Below, piece after piece: positions 37,746-47,631 of a stretch of 64,000 nucleotides of DNA. Source of the stretch: Cyanobium sp. FGCU52 (GTDB lineage Bacteria > Cyanobacteriota > Cyanobacteriia > PCC-6307 > Cyanobiaceae); assembly GCA_024958715.1 (NCBI GenBank), contig JANWUS010000006.1:1-64000 (forward strand), read 5' to 3'. A model generated the notes under the pieces. That model had not been told where the DNA came from, ran no database searches, and saw only the letters and a list, made by a program, of their open reading frames with translations. A program made the position numbers and the translations under genes. How positions within the stretch are numbered: the first letter of the stretch is position 1; each line of letters opens with the position of its first letter.

Positions 37746-39359
37746 TCAGTCGAAATCGATCCGGGCATCGAGGCCCAGCCCTCCGGCCCCGGGCTGCAGG
37801 GCGAGGGCCAGCCCCTCGACCGGCTGATCGAGGCTGCCGCCGGCCAGGCCGGCGAGCAGTCGCCAGGGGGGAAGATCGTGGAGCAGGGCACGCGCCGGGG
37901 CGGCGCCCAGGGCCCACTGGAACGGGGCCGAGGGGGTGGCCAGGGCTTCGAGCTGGTGCTCGCGGCGGGCACCTTCACCGCCGCTGCGGGCCTCCAGGAG
38001 ATCGAGTCGCCCCCCCCACCAGGCCAGATCGTTCTCCACGGCTCGCCAGCCGGCGAGGGAGGCCTGCAACCCGTCCTCGCTGCCGCGACGGGTGCCGCGG
38101 CCGGCCGCCGCCAGGCGGGTCCAGACGAGCAGGGAGCGATCCGCAAGCTCGAGGGGCGCCGGAATCAGGCCCTCGGCCGCAAGCGGCGCCTCCAGGGAGG
38201 CGGGATCGGGCTGATCGGCCGCGGTGCCCAGCAGCCAGCCATCGCTGCCGTCGGCCGCCAGCAGGGCACCGCCATCGGCGGCGGCCACCAGAGCCGGCAG
38301 CGGCCCCGCCTCCGCGGTGGCGACCGGGGTCAGGGAACGAGAAAGGAGAGGGGCCAGCAGCGGCACCTGCTCCAGAGCGGCCGGGTCCTGCAGCAGCGCC
38401 AGGCTGGCGGCGTCGCCGCGGCGGCCGGCCAGCAGGGCCTCCCGCCGGCCCTGGGCCAGGGGGGAGGCGGCGGACAGTGGGGCGGTCAACTCCAACTGAC
38501 CCCGCAGCAGCAGCGCCCTGCCCTCCGGGCGGAGGGCGGCGATCAGCCGGCTGGGCCGATCCTCCCTGGCCTGCGGCAGGGCCAGGCCCAGCCAGCGCTC
38601 CATCGCCTGGGGCCGGGCCAGAAGCAGGGCGGCCGCCGGCCCCAGGCGATCCAGGCTGCCAGCGAAGCCGGGCTGGCCCGCCTGGTTGAGCTCATCGATC
38701 TGGGAGACATCGAGCGCCTGCTCGAGGATGCCGCGGCCCGAGGCGATCAGAACCAGGTCGTCGTCGACCAGGGCGGTGGCCAGGGGGATCGCCTCCTGGC
38801 CCACCAGGGCGCCGCGGCCGCTGATCAGGCCCATGCCGCGATAGCTGCTCACCTGCAGGTCGGTGCCGGCCAGGCTGCGGGTCTGCCAGAAGCGCTGCAG
38901 GAAGCGCCGGGCCCCTTCCTCGTCGCGGCTGCCGAGCACCAGCAGCCAGCCCCCGGCCGAAGCCGAGGCCTCGGCCTGGTCCTCCGTGGGGGCGGGAGCG
39001 TCGAACAGGGCCAGGCCCACCGGCGCGTCGAGCCAGCCCGCCAGCTCGTTGCGGTAATCGAGGCCCGCGGCGGCGAAAGCCCCGTCCCGCAGCCTGCCGA
39101 TCACGTCGGCGGCCTCACGGCGCCGGCGTCCTTCGGCCACGGCCCGGGCATAGGCCACCGGCTCCTCGCCATCGGTGAAGACATAGAGGGCCAGGGGGGC
39201 CTGGCGGGGCACGAAGCGGGCGGCGCGCGGCACCTCCAGGGGACGGTGGGACAGCTGCAGGGGGCTGCGCTGCCAGACCAGCCACCAGGCGCCGAGACCG
39301 AGACCGAGAACGGCCAGCACCACCGCCAGCACCACCGCGAGGAACGGGCGGGCCTTCAT
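37746..39359 (-). CDS. DUF3352 domain protein, membrane anchored
   Basis: This is a 537-residue protein with one N-terminal helix (about residues 6-29: A-V-V-L-A-V-V-L-A-V-L-G-L-G-L-G) that may be a signal anchor. The rest is a large Ala/Leu/Gly-rich soluble domain placed outside the cytoplasm. Segments such as L-A-L-Y-V-F-T and L-L-V-L-G-S-R-D-E-E match DUF3352 proteins, whose function is unknown. It is divergent from the rhodanese gene. Confidence 0.8.
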   Translation of the reverse strand: MKARPFLAVVLAVVLAVLGLGLGAWWLVWQRSPLQLSHRPLEVPRAARFVPRQAPLALYVFTDGEEPVAYARAVAEGRRRREAADVIGRLRDGAFAAAGLDYRNELAGWLDAPVGLALFDAPAPTEDQAEASASAGGWLLVLGSRDEEGARRFLQRFWQTRSLAGTDLQVSSYRGMGLISGRGALVGQEAIPLATALVDDDLVLIASGRGILEQALDVSQIDELNQAGQPGFAGSLDRLGPAAALLLARPQAMERWLGLALPQAREDRPSRLIAALRPEGRALLLRGQLELTAPLSAASPLAQGRREALLAGRRGDAASLALLQDPAALEQVPLLAPLLSRSLTPVATAEAGPLPALVAAADGGALLAADGSDGWLLGTAADQPDPASLEAPLAAEGLIPAPLELADRSLLVWTRLAAAGRGTRRGSEDGLQASLAGWRAVENDLAWWGGRLDLLEARSGGEGARREHQLEALATPSAPFQWALGAAPARALLHDLPPWRLLAGLAGGSLDQPVEGLALALQPGAGGLGLDARIDFD

Positions 39360-39414
39360 GCGTTTCCATCAGGATGGGTCCCATCCTGCCCCCGCTCCTG
39401 CTGCAGCGCCTCCC

Positions 39415-39759
39415 ATGAGCCAGCCCGCACCGATCAGCGCCCTCGACCTCCAGCAGCGGCTGGAGCGGGGCGAGCCGATCCAGCTGGTGGACGTGCGCGA
39501 GGATCCGGAGCTGGCGATGGCCCAGCTGCCCCATCCCGTGGTGCATCTGCCCCTGAGCCGTTCCGGCGACTGGATGGCGACGGTGGAGGAGCGGCTGGAC
39601 CGCGACCGCCCCGTGGCGGTGTTCTGCCATGCCGGGGTGCGCAGCTGGAACTTCGCCTGCTGGCTGATGCAGGAGCACGGCTACGGGCAGGTGTGGAACC
39701 TCCGGGGCGGCATCGACGCCTGGAGCGTGGAGGTGGACCCGGCGGTGCCCCGCTACTGA
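39415..39759 (+). CDS. Rhodanese-like protein
   Basis: This is a 114-residue single rhodanese domain. It has L-V-D-V-R-E-D-P-E at the start and the catalytic loop F-C-H-A-G-V-R-S, with the active Cys in F-C-H, then N-L-R-G-G-I-D-A-W. It may carry persulfide sulfur. ATG 39415 was chosen over 39358 because the family N-terminus follows it. hrcA begins 86 bases downstream. Confidence 0.9.
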   Translation: MSQPAPISALDLQQRLERGEPIQLVDVREDPELAMAQLPHPVVHLPLSRSGDWMATVEERLDRDRPVAVFCHAGVRSWNFACWLMQEHGYGQVWNLRGGIDAWSVEVDPAVPRY

Positions 39760-39845
39760 ACCGGCGCACGGGGCGGCCTCCCCCCCTGCGATGCCCCTGA
39801 GCTTGTCCCTACGATCCGGCTACTTTCCGCGACCCGGCCACCCCC

Positions 39846-40832
39846 GTGGACTCCCTGCCGCGCCGACAACAGGAGGTGCTCCAGGCCACGGTCCGGCACT
39901 ACGTCGACACCATGGAGCCGGTGGGGAGCACCACGTTGGTGCGCCGGTTCGGCCTGCCCGCCAGCCCTGCCACCGTGCGCTCGGCCATGGGGGCCCTGGA
40001 GCTGCGGGGTCTGCTCACCCAGCCCCACACCTCCGCCGGCCGGATCCCCAGCCAGCAGGGTTACCGCCACTACGTGGACCGGCTGCTGCCGGCCCCCGGC
40101 TCGGCGGCCCTCCAGCTCGACCGGGAGCTGGCGGGGCTGAGCCTGCAGTGGGCTGCCCTCGATGATCTGCTGCTGCACCTCGCCCGCCGCCTGGCGGACT
40201 TCACCGGCCTTCTGAGCCTGATCACCCGGCCGCGTCGCCAGCGGCCGGAGCTCCAGGAGATCCGGCTGGTGGCCAGCGCCGAGCGGCTGCTGGTGTTCCT
40301 GGTGCAGGGGCCTGCGCTCACCACCAGCCTCAACCTGCGGCTGCCCCACGGCGGGCTCGACACCCTGCCGGTGCTGGAGCGCTGGGCGAACAGCCAGCTT
40401 CGCCAGGGCCGGGTGGGGGCGATTCCCTGGGAGCGGATGCCGGCGGAGCTCCGGGGCAGCGGCGACCTGCTGCGCCAGGCCCTCGACAACCACGCCAGGA
40501 ACGGCCAGCAGGGTGCCGATGGCGTGGTGGCCGCGGGGCTGGGGGGCCTGCTGGGCCAACCGGAGTTCGGCCGCACCTCCACCCTGCTGCCGCTGGTGCA
40601 GCTGGTGGAGAATCGCCCCGAACAGGTGCTCGGGCCCGGCGAGGCGATCTGGATCGGCACGGAACATCCCGAGCCCGCCCTCGGCCAGTGCAGCGTGGTG
40701 CAGGCCAGCTACCGCACCGGCGATGGCGGTGAGGGTCAGGTGGCGCTGGTGGGCCCGATGCGCATGGCCTATGCCACCGCCCGCTCGGCGGTGCGCTCGG
40801 TGGCCACAATCCTGCAGCGCCTGCTGAGCTGA
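39846..40832 (+). CDS. hrcA: Heat-inducible transcription repressor HrcA
   Basis: This is a 328-residue regulator. The winged HTH at residues 1-75 has L-P-R-R-Q-Q-E-V-L-Q-A-T-V and S-P-A-T-V-R-S-A-M, then H-T-S-A-G-R-I-P-S-Q-Q-G-Y-R-H-Y-V-D. A GAF-like and dimerisation region follows, ending G-P-M-R-M-A-Y-A-T-A. HrcA binds CIRCE boxes in front of groESL; none is seen in this window. The start is GTG 39846. An Anbu-type gene starts seven bases after its stop. Confidence 0.93.
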   Translation: MDSLPRRQQEVLQATVRHYVDTMEPVGSTTLVRRFGLPASPATVRSAMGALELRGLLTQPHTSAGRIPSQQGYRHYVDRLLPAPGSAALQLDRELAGLSLQWAALDDLLLHLARRLADFTGLLSLITRPRRQRPELQEIRLVASAERLLVFLVQGPALTTSLNLRLPHGGLDTLPVLERWANSQLRQGRVGAIPWERMPAELRGSGDLLRQALDNHARNGQQGADGVVAAGLGGLLGQPEFGRTSTLLPLVQLVENRPEQVLGPGEAIWIGTEHPEPALGQCSVVQASYRTGDGGEGQVALVGPMRMAYATARSAVRSVATILQRLLS

Positions 40833-40839
40833 TCCGACG

Positions 40840-41628
40840 ATGACCTACTGCGTTGGATTCCTGCTCAAGGCAGGCATAGTCTTCGCTTCCGATTCGCGCA
40901 CCAATGCGGGCGTGGATTACATCTCCACCTATTCGAAGATGCACGTGTTTCAGCCGGCGGAGGACCGGCTGTTCGTGCTGATGGCCGCCGGCAACCTGGC
41001 CACCACCCAGGCCGTGCTCAACCGCATCCGCCGCGATCTCGAGGTGCGCCGCGATGGCGAGCGGCTCCCCGCCGGGACGCCGGGAGCCGGCGGCGCGGAG
41101 GGTCCGGATCTGCTCGACGCCCGCTATCTGTTCGAGGCCGCCGACTATGTGGGGCGGCACAGTGTGGCTGTGCAGCAGGCCTATGCGGCCTCCCTTCAGC
41201 AGGCCGGCGCCAGCGGCGAAGCCAGCTTCATCCTCGGCGGCCAGATCGCCGGCCAGCCCCACGGACTCTGCCTGATCTACCCCCAGGGCAACGCGGTGAT
41301 GGCCACCCAGGACACCCCCTTCCTGCAGATCGGCGAGAGCAAGTACGGCAAGCCGCCGCTCGACTACATCGGCCACACCGATCTCTCGCTCGAGGATGCG
41401 GCCCGCCTCTGCCTGGTGTCCCAGATCATCACGCGCCGCTCCAACCTCACCGTGGGCCCACCCTTCGAGATCGCCCTGGTTCCGGCGAACGAACTGCGGG
41501 TGTCCCGCCGCCTCAAGCTCACCAAGGGAATGCCGGAGATCAACCGCACGATGGAGGTCTGGTCGCGGGCGATGCAGGAGGTGATCGGCCGCCTGCCCCG
41601 CTTCCCCTGGGAGGAGGATCCGCTGTAG
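40840..41628 (+). CDS. Anbu-type proteasome homologue (Ntn-hydrolase peptidase)
   Basis: This is a 262-residue protein beginning M-T-Y-C-V-G-F. Removal of Met would expose Thr as the N-terminal nucleophile. The proteasome-like partners D18 (A-S-D-S-R-T-N-A-G) and K33 (Y-S-K-M) are in place. This matches the ancestral beta-subunit (Anbu) family rather than HslV. The usual Anbu partners reported elsewhere (alpha-E, ATP-grasp, transglutaminase-like genes) are absent. The seven-base gap to hrcA implies one transcript. Substrates unknown. Confidence 0.87.
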   Translation: MTYCVGFLLKAGIVFASDSRTNAGVDYISTYSKMHVFQPAEDRLFVLMAAGNLATTQAVLNRIRRDLEVRRDGERLPAGTPGAGGAEGPDLLDARYLFEAADYVGRHSVAVQQAYAASLQQAGASGEASFILGGQIAGQPHGLCLIYPQGNAVMATQDTPFLQIGESKYGKPPLDYIGHTDLSLEDAARLCLVSQIITRRSNLTVGPPFEIALVPANELRVSRRLKLTKGMPEINRTMEVWSRAMQEVIGRLPRFPWEEDPL

Positions 41629-41650
41629 CGGCGGGCCCGAAGGGGCTGGT

Positions 41651-42931
<1,281 letters not shown>

Positions 42932-43065
42932 CAGCGGCTGGGCGGGGTAGGCCCAGCGTAGGCAGAGCCCCTCCCCGCTCAAAGCAATCCGCCGATCGCA
43001 GCGAGCGGCGCCCCGGAGCCCGATGGGCGCACAATGTCAGCAACGCTGTCGCCCTTCGCCCGGCC

Positions 43066-43317
43066 ATGACGTCTCCGATCTCAGTCCCCGATGCCGCGGC
43101 GGAAGCCCCAGCCCTGTCCGCCCGGATCGCGGCGGCCGCGGCCCATGCGGGACTCGAAGAGGCCACGCTCCGCGAGAGGTGGCTGCTGGAGGGGGTCGAG
43201 CGCTTCGAAGCCCAGCACGGGTTGGAGGGGTCCGGCCGCTGCTCGGTGCGCACCGGGACCTGCACCGCGGGACCTGTGCCGCTGCCGGTGCAGCAATCAG
43301 CTGCCGGAGGCAGCTGA
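43066..43317 (+). CDS. Small Ala-rich protein of unknown function
   Basis: This is an 83-residue reading frame with codon use like its neighbours. Residues 15-55 look helical (L-S-A-R-I-A-A-A-A-A-H-A-G-L then L-R-E-R-W-L-L-E-G-V-E-R-F-E-A-Q-H-G-L) and a Gly/Thr-rich tail with two Cys follows. I do not recognise it. It is divergent from trpB; ATG 43066. Confidence 0.5.
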   Translation: MTSPISVPDAAAEAPALSARIAAAAAHAGLEEATLRERWLLEGVERFEAQHGLEGSGRCSVRTGTCTAGPVPLPVQQSAAGGS

Positions 43318-43719
43318 GCTCACCCGGTGGGCGAGTGGCGGAGAGCGAAGATGATCGGAGAGGACACCACCAGGGGGGCGCGGGATCAGGCAGGACTGGT
43401 TCTTTCCCACCCGATCACCGTGAGCACGGTTCCAGCTGGAGCCGAATCAGCTCAGCGCTCTCTCCAGGGGTGTTGTTGGTCCTTTATGAAAGGGTCCCTG
43501 CGGCTGGCGCGCGACGACGCCGGGGGGCCCACCGCCAGGGGTGGAGAACGAATTCCCCCTGCCGGGCCACTTCGCAGGGCCCAGAGCCCAAACCAGCCCA
43601 CCCTCGGCAGTCACTGTGGCCGCAGGTGAAGGGACCAGACGAATCGGTGGCTGCAGGAACTGAATCCAGCGCTTCAACCATTCCAGGCCGCTTACCATGT
43701 TGACGGCAACGAAAATCTG
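43318..43719. other. 402-base stretch without a confident gene
   Basis: Open frames exist on both strands but none has a convincing start, codon pattern and family match together. Base composition drops in GC toward the right, continuing into the dioxygenase gene. The left part is GC-rich like the host. It may be the left junction of an acquired segment or contain a decayed gene. No tRNA, inverted terminal repeat or integrase was seen. Confidence 0.5.
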
Positions 43720-44712
43720 ATGCTTGCGGACGAATACCTCTCTTCTCTCACTCTGTCTGAGCGACTCCATCGGGAGCAACCGGAAATTCCTCCGAAGATT
43801 TACTCGTCTCACATTCTCGACTTCCTGCGAGATGGTGTGGTCATTCTGCCGCAAGTGATTGATCCAGGCCTGCTGAATCGGTACAACGCCGATCTCAATG
43901 AACTGCCGATGCTTGCGGAAACCTCGCCGCTTCACGGGTTGATCGGAGTCGACGGCAAAGCGGAGCACTATCAAGCCAGAGTGCTTCGCAATCTCACGAG
44001 CCTTGGAATCACCGACTTCCGCCACGCCCCTCCCGGCCTGAAGCTCAACGACCTCCACCGCTACTTTGCCTCTGCACGGGCCCTTGCATTCTCCGCGCCG
44101 ATCATCCGCTTTCTGGATGAACTCTTCGGATCTGAACCCGCCTTGATTCAGAGCCTCACCTTCTGGAAGAGCAGTGAACAGGGACTGCATCAGGACTTTT
44201 CCTTCGTCCACCACCACAGCAGGCTGGGCCATCTGGCAGCGGCCTGGATCCCACTGGAAGACATCAGCGCTGATGCGTGCCCGCTGGTCTACTACAAGGG
44301 GTCCCATCTCCTGAGCGAGCAGCAGTTCTATGACTGGGGCGCCGGCAACGTGCTCGCCAGTCGCGACTGCGACGGTCAGACCATGAGCAACTACGGCAGC
44401 TATCTCGAGGAACTGATCCACACCCAGGGATGGGAGCCGAGTGTTTTCCTTCCTCGCCGCGGCGATCTGCTCATCTGGCACGGCGCCCTGATCCACGGAG
44501 GCACGCCCATGCGCGACACGGCCCTGACGCGCCGCTCCTACGTATGTCACTACACGGCCGCCGGCGCCCATCGCGCGATGGCGCCCTACCGCGTCGGCGT
44601 GGGTCTGGATTTCTCCGAACCCCCTTCCCTTCCGGCCGAGGAGCAGCCCAGACCCCTGCCGGAGCGGCTCGTCAACGCCGCCCGACGACGCCTGGGAGGG
44701 CTGCTGTCCTGA
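43720..44712 (+). CDS. Phytanoyl-CoA dioxygenase (PhyH) family protein
   Basis: This is a 330-residue Fe(II)/2-oxoglutarate oxygenase. The metal-binding H-x-D is in G-L-H-Q-D-F-S-F, the distal His is in W-H-G-A-L-I-H-G-G and the 2-oxoglutarate Arg probably lies in T-R-R-S-Y-V-C-H-Y. The 5' half is clearly less GC-rich than the surrounding genes (many A/T-ending codons), suggesting horizontal gain. The substrate is unknown: PhyH members act on lipids, sugars or peptides. Start at ATG 43720. Confidence 0.85.
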   Translation: MLADEYLSSLTLSERLHREQPEIPPKIYSSHILDFLRDGVVILPQVIDPGLLNRYNADLNELPMLAETSPLHGLIGVDGKAEHYQARVLRNLTSLGITDFRHAPPGLKLNDLHRYFASARALAFSAPIIRFLDELFGSEPALIQSLTFWKSSEQGLHQDFSFVHHHSRLGHLAAAWIPLEDISADACPLVYYKGSHLLSEQQFYDWGAGNVLASRDCDGQTMSNYGSYLEELIHTQGWEPSVFLPRRGDLLIWHGALIHGGTPMRDTALTRRSYVCHYTAAGAHRAMAPYRVGVGLDFSEPPSLPAEEQPRPLPERLVNAARRRLGGLLS

Positions 44713-44813
44713 GTGAAGTGTCAGCACGCAGGGGGCGCTCGTAGGTTGGCTCCCGCACGGACCAGCGCTCCGGATTCGGATCGGGCCGGGCGGCCCGATC
44801 GCCTTCGTTCCCC

Positions 44814-46091
44814 GTGACCCGCCCGTTCGAGCCGCCGCAGCCGTCAGCCCGCGGGATCCAGGCCATGGAACGGGCGGTCCGGGGAGTGCCGGCGGTGGTC
44901 GGGTGGAGCTGGCTGATCAGCCGGCTGCTGTTCTTCCTGCCCCTGGCCCTCTCGGTGCAGCTCCGGGCCCCCGGGGAACTGGCGGAGCGGCTGCGCCAGT
45001 GGGATGCCGCCCACTACCTCCAGATCGTGGCCGAGGGGTACTCCGGCGACAACTTCGCCTTCTTCCCGTTCTTCCCCGCCGTCACGAAGGCCGTGGCCGC
45101 GGTGTTGCAGCTGGCGCCGCTGCCGGTGGCGCTGGTGCTCACCAATGGCGCCTTTCTGATGGCCCTGGTGGTGCTCGAGCGACTGAGCAGGCGTTGCCTG
45201 GGTGAGCAGGCGGCCCGGGCCGTGGTGCTGCTCACCTGTTTCAACCCGATGAGCATCTTCTTCGCGATCCCCTACACCGAAGCCTTCTATCTGCTGCTCA
45301 CCGGCCTCACGCTGCTTGTCCTGCTGGGCTCACCCCTGCGGGTTCCCGGGGTCGCGGTGCTCGGTGCCCTCAGCAGCGCCACCCGCCCCACCGGCGTGGT
45401 GATCCTGCCCTCGATCCTGATCGCCTTCGCAAGACAGCGCGGCCCTGCGGCCGGTCTGGTGCCCAGCCTGGGGGCCCTGGGGGGGCTGGGGGCGGTCGCC
45501 CTGCTCAACTGGCGGCTCAGCGGCGACCCGCTGGCCTTTCTGCATGCCCAGAAAGCCTGGGAGGTGAACCCCGGCTTCAACCTTTCCGGTCTGCCGTTCT
45601 GGCTCGAACGGCTGTCGAAGGTGTTCCTCGGCCCGGCCAACACCAAAGCGAGCGCCCTGATCGACGGTGTCTATCCGGCCCAGTTCAGCGCGGTGCTGGC
45701 AGTGGCTGCCGTGTCCGTGGGTCTGCGGCGGCGCCATCCGGGCACCAGCTTCGCGCTCTCCCTGGTGGCCTTCCTGGCCTACTGGCTGGTGGCCGGCATG
45801 TCGGGCCTGAACCTGCTGGTGGTGGTGGGCGCCCTGCTCCTGTGCGGCTGGGGCCTGGGGCGCCTGCCTCTGGAGGTGTGGGCGTTCGGCGTCGCCAGCC
45901 TGCTGGCCTATCTGATGAAGCAGCACACCATGAGCCTGGAGCGGCACATCTTCGCCACGGTGCCGCTGCTGATGCTCCAGGGCGCCTGGTTCAGGGAACA
46001 CCCGCGCTGGCTGCGCTTCCTGGTGGGTTTCGGGGCCCTGCTGCTGGTGATCTACGCCCTGCGCTTCGCCGACGGCCAGTGGATCGGCTGA
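44814..46091 (+). CDS. PIG-V-like polytopic mannosyltransferase family protein
   Basis: This is a 425-residue membrane protein with around ten hydrophobic segments. The early loop W-D-A-A-H-Y-L-Q-I-V-A-E-G-Y followed by A-F-F-P-F-F-P matches the GT76/PIG-V family, which in eukaryotes adds the second mannose of GPI anchors. In bacteria these are lipid-linked-sugar glycosyltransferases of unknown specificity. The start is GTG 44814, 101 bases after the dioxygenase gene. Confidence 0.78.
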   Translation: MTRPFEPPQPSARGIQAMERAVRGVPAVVGWSWLISRLLFFLPLALSVQLRAPGELAERLRQWDAAHYLQIVAEGYSGDNFAFFPFFPAVTKAVAAVLQLAPLPVALVLTNGAFLMALVVLERLSRRCLGEQAARAVVLLTCFNPMSIFFAIPYTEAFYLLLTGLTLLVLLGSPLRVPGVAVLGALSSATRPTGVVILPSILIAFARQRGPAAGLVPSLGALGGLGAVALLNWRLSGDPLAFLHAQKAWEVNPGFNLSGLPFWLERLSKVFLGPANTKASALIDGVYPAQFSAVLAVAAVSVGLRRRHPGTSFALSLVAFLAYWLVAGMSGLNLLVVVGALLLCGWGLGRLPLEVWAFGVASLLAYLMKQHTMSLERHIFATVPLLMLQGAWFREHPRWLRFLVGFGALLLVIYALRFADGQWIG

Positions 46092-46146
46092 CGTCCTGGC
46101 TGCACCGACGGCGGCCAGAATCCCCACCAGGTATGCGGAAGCGGCC

Positions 46147-46473
46147 ATGGCCCCCAAAGGCGGCTGGCAGGAATTCAGCAGTCCCGCGAGCACGGCCCGC
46201 CCGGTCCCGGCGGCAGCAGCCCCAGCGAAGGCCCAGCAGCGGGTGCGGGTGCAGCGCACCAAGTCGGGCAAGGGCGGAAAGATGGTGACGGCGATCACGG
46301 GCCTGGAGATCCCGGAAACCGAGGCCCGGGCGCTGCTCAAGGCCCTCAAGGCCGCCGCCGGCACGGGCGGCACCCTCAAGGACGGCGTGATCGAACTGCA
46401 GGGCGACCAGGTCGCCCCGGCCCTGACGGCTCTGGAGAAGGAGGGTTTCCGGCCGAAGCAGGCAGGGGGCTGA
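46147..46473 (+). CDS. SUI1/YciH-type translation factor
   Basis: This is a 108-residue protein. A disordered Ala/Pro-rich N-terminus is followed by the SUI1 domain from about residue 32: R-V-R-V-Q-R-T-K-S-G-K-G-G-K then G-T-G-G-T-L-K-D-G-V-I-E-L-Q-G-D-Q. It is the bacterial homologue of eIF1, affecting start-site fidelity. ATG 46147; a CAGAAT hexamer lies 25 bases upstream. Confidence 0.92.
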   Translation: MAPKGGWQEFSSPASTARPVPAAAAPAKAQQRVRVQRTKSGKGGKMVTAITGLEIPETEARALLKALKAAAGTGGTLKDGVIELQGDQVAPALTALEKEGFRPKQAGG

Positions 46474-46522
46474 GGCAGACGGGGTGGTCGTTGCTAGATA
46501 TCCATCAACCCACCCGCAGCCC

Positions 46523-47557
46523 ATGTCCGCCGAGGCTCCCCGTTCCCCCGCCGGTTCGGATCCGGTGCTGTTCGATCGTCTGATCGCCATGGCCAGCGGA
46601 GCCTGGGTCACCCAGATGATCCATGTGGCGGCAGAGCTGGGCCTGGCGGATCAGCTTGCCGGCGGCGAGCGGGAGGTGAACGATCTTGCGGCCGCCTGCG
46701 GCGCTGAGGCCGACGGGCTGTTCCGGCTGCTGCGCGGCCTGGCCAGCCTGGGGATCTTCCAGGAGAGCTCGCCGCGGCACTTTGCCCTCACTCCCCTGGC
46801 CGAGCTGCTGCGCAGCGACCATCCCCAGTCGCTGCGCCAGTTCGCCCGCATGCTGGGCGATGAGCACTACCTCAGCTGGAACGACCTGCTCCACAGCGTG
46901 CGCACAGGCGAGGGCGCCTTCCACCATCGCTATGGCGAGTCGGTGTTCGCGTGGTATCAGAAGAATCCACGCCGCGCCGAGATCTTCGATGGCGCCATGG
47001 GCGACTTCTCCCGGCTCCAGATCGAGGCGGTGCTGGCCGCCTACGACTTCAGCGGCATCGACCATCTGGTGGATGTGGGCGGCGGCCGGGGCCTGTTGCT
47101 GCAGCGGGTGCTCACCCAACACGGCCACCTGCGCGGCACCCTGTTCGACCAGCCCCAGGTGGTGGCACCGGTGGTGGTGCCCGCCGCGCTGGAGGGCCGG
47201 ATGCAGGTGCACGGCGGCGACTTCTTCCGCGAGGTGCCGGCCGGCGCCGATGCCTACCTCCTCAAGCACATCATCCACGACTGGAACGATGGCGCCTGCC
47301 TCACGATCCTGGGCCACATCCGCAGCGCCATGGCCCCGGGCGGCAGGGTGCTGCTGGTGGAGCAGGTGATCCCTGAAGGCAACGATCCCTTCCCCGGCAA
47401 GCTTCTCGACCTCAACATGCTGGTGATGACCGAAGGCGGCCGGGAGCGCACCCCCGCCGAGTACGCCAGCCTGCTGGGCCGGGCGGGTCTGGAGCTGCAG
47501 CGGATCGTGCCGACCCCCGCCCCTGTGAGCGTGGTGGAGGCGGTGGCTGCCGGCTGA
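46523..47557 (+). CDS. SAM-dependent O-methyltransferase (family 2)
   Basis: This is a 344-residue enzyme with an N-terminal winged-helix dimerisation domain (M-I-H-V-A-A-E-L-G-L-A-D-Q-L) and a Rossmann domain with L-V-D-V-G-G-G-R-G-L-L-L. The catalytic region reads L-L-K-H-I-I-H-D-W-N-D with the base His. This is the plant-type caffeate/hydroxyneurosporene methyltransferase layout; CrtF-like enzymes belong here. The substrate is not identifiable. It lies between the SUI1 and cysC genes. Confidence 0.85.
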   Translation: MSAEAPRSPAGSDPVLFDRLIAMASGAWVTQMIHVAAELGLADQLAGGEREVNDLAAACGAEADGLFRLLRGLASLGIFQESSPRHFALTPLAELLRSDHPQSLRQFARMLGDEHYLSWNDLLHSVRTGEGAFHHRYGESVFAWYQKNPRRAEIFDGAMGDFSRLQIEAVLAAYDFSGIDHLVDVGGGRGLLLQRVLTQHGHLRGTLFDQPQVVAPVVVPAALEGRMQVHGGDFFREVPAGADAYLLKHIIHDWNDGACLTILGHIRSAMAPGGRVLLVEQVIPEGNDPFPGKLLDLNMLVMTEGGRERTPAEYASLLGRAGLELQRIVPTPAPVSVVEAVAAG

Positions 47558-47631
47558 GGACCTGAGGCGATGCCCTGGCTTCAGGTCGATGGCGACAATG
47601 GGAGCCATCGCCCGACCTTCGCCGAGACGTC

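Noticed and set aside
39760-39845. Possible CIRCE element before hrcA
   Set aside because: No TTAGCACTC-N9-GAGTGCTAA pattern or close variant is present in the intergenic region.
43447-44727. Long minus-strand frame across the dioxygenase gene
   Set aside because: The plus-strand dioxygenase has catalytic H-x-D, distal His and Arg. The minus translation has no known domain, although its C-terminal part over 43447-43720 cannot be fully excluded.
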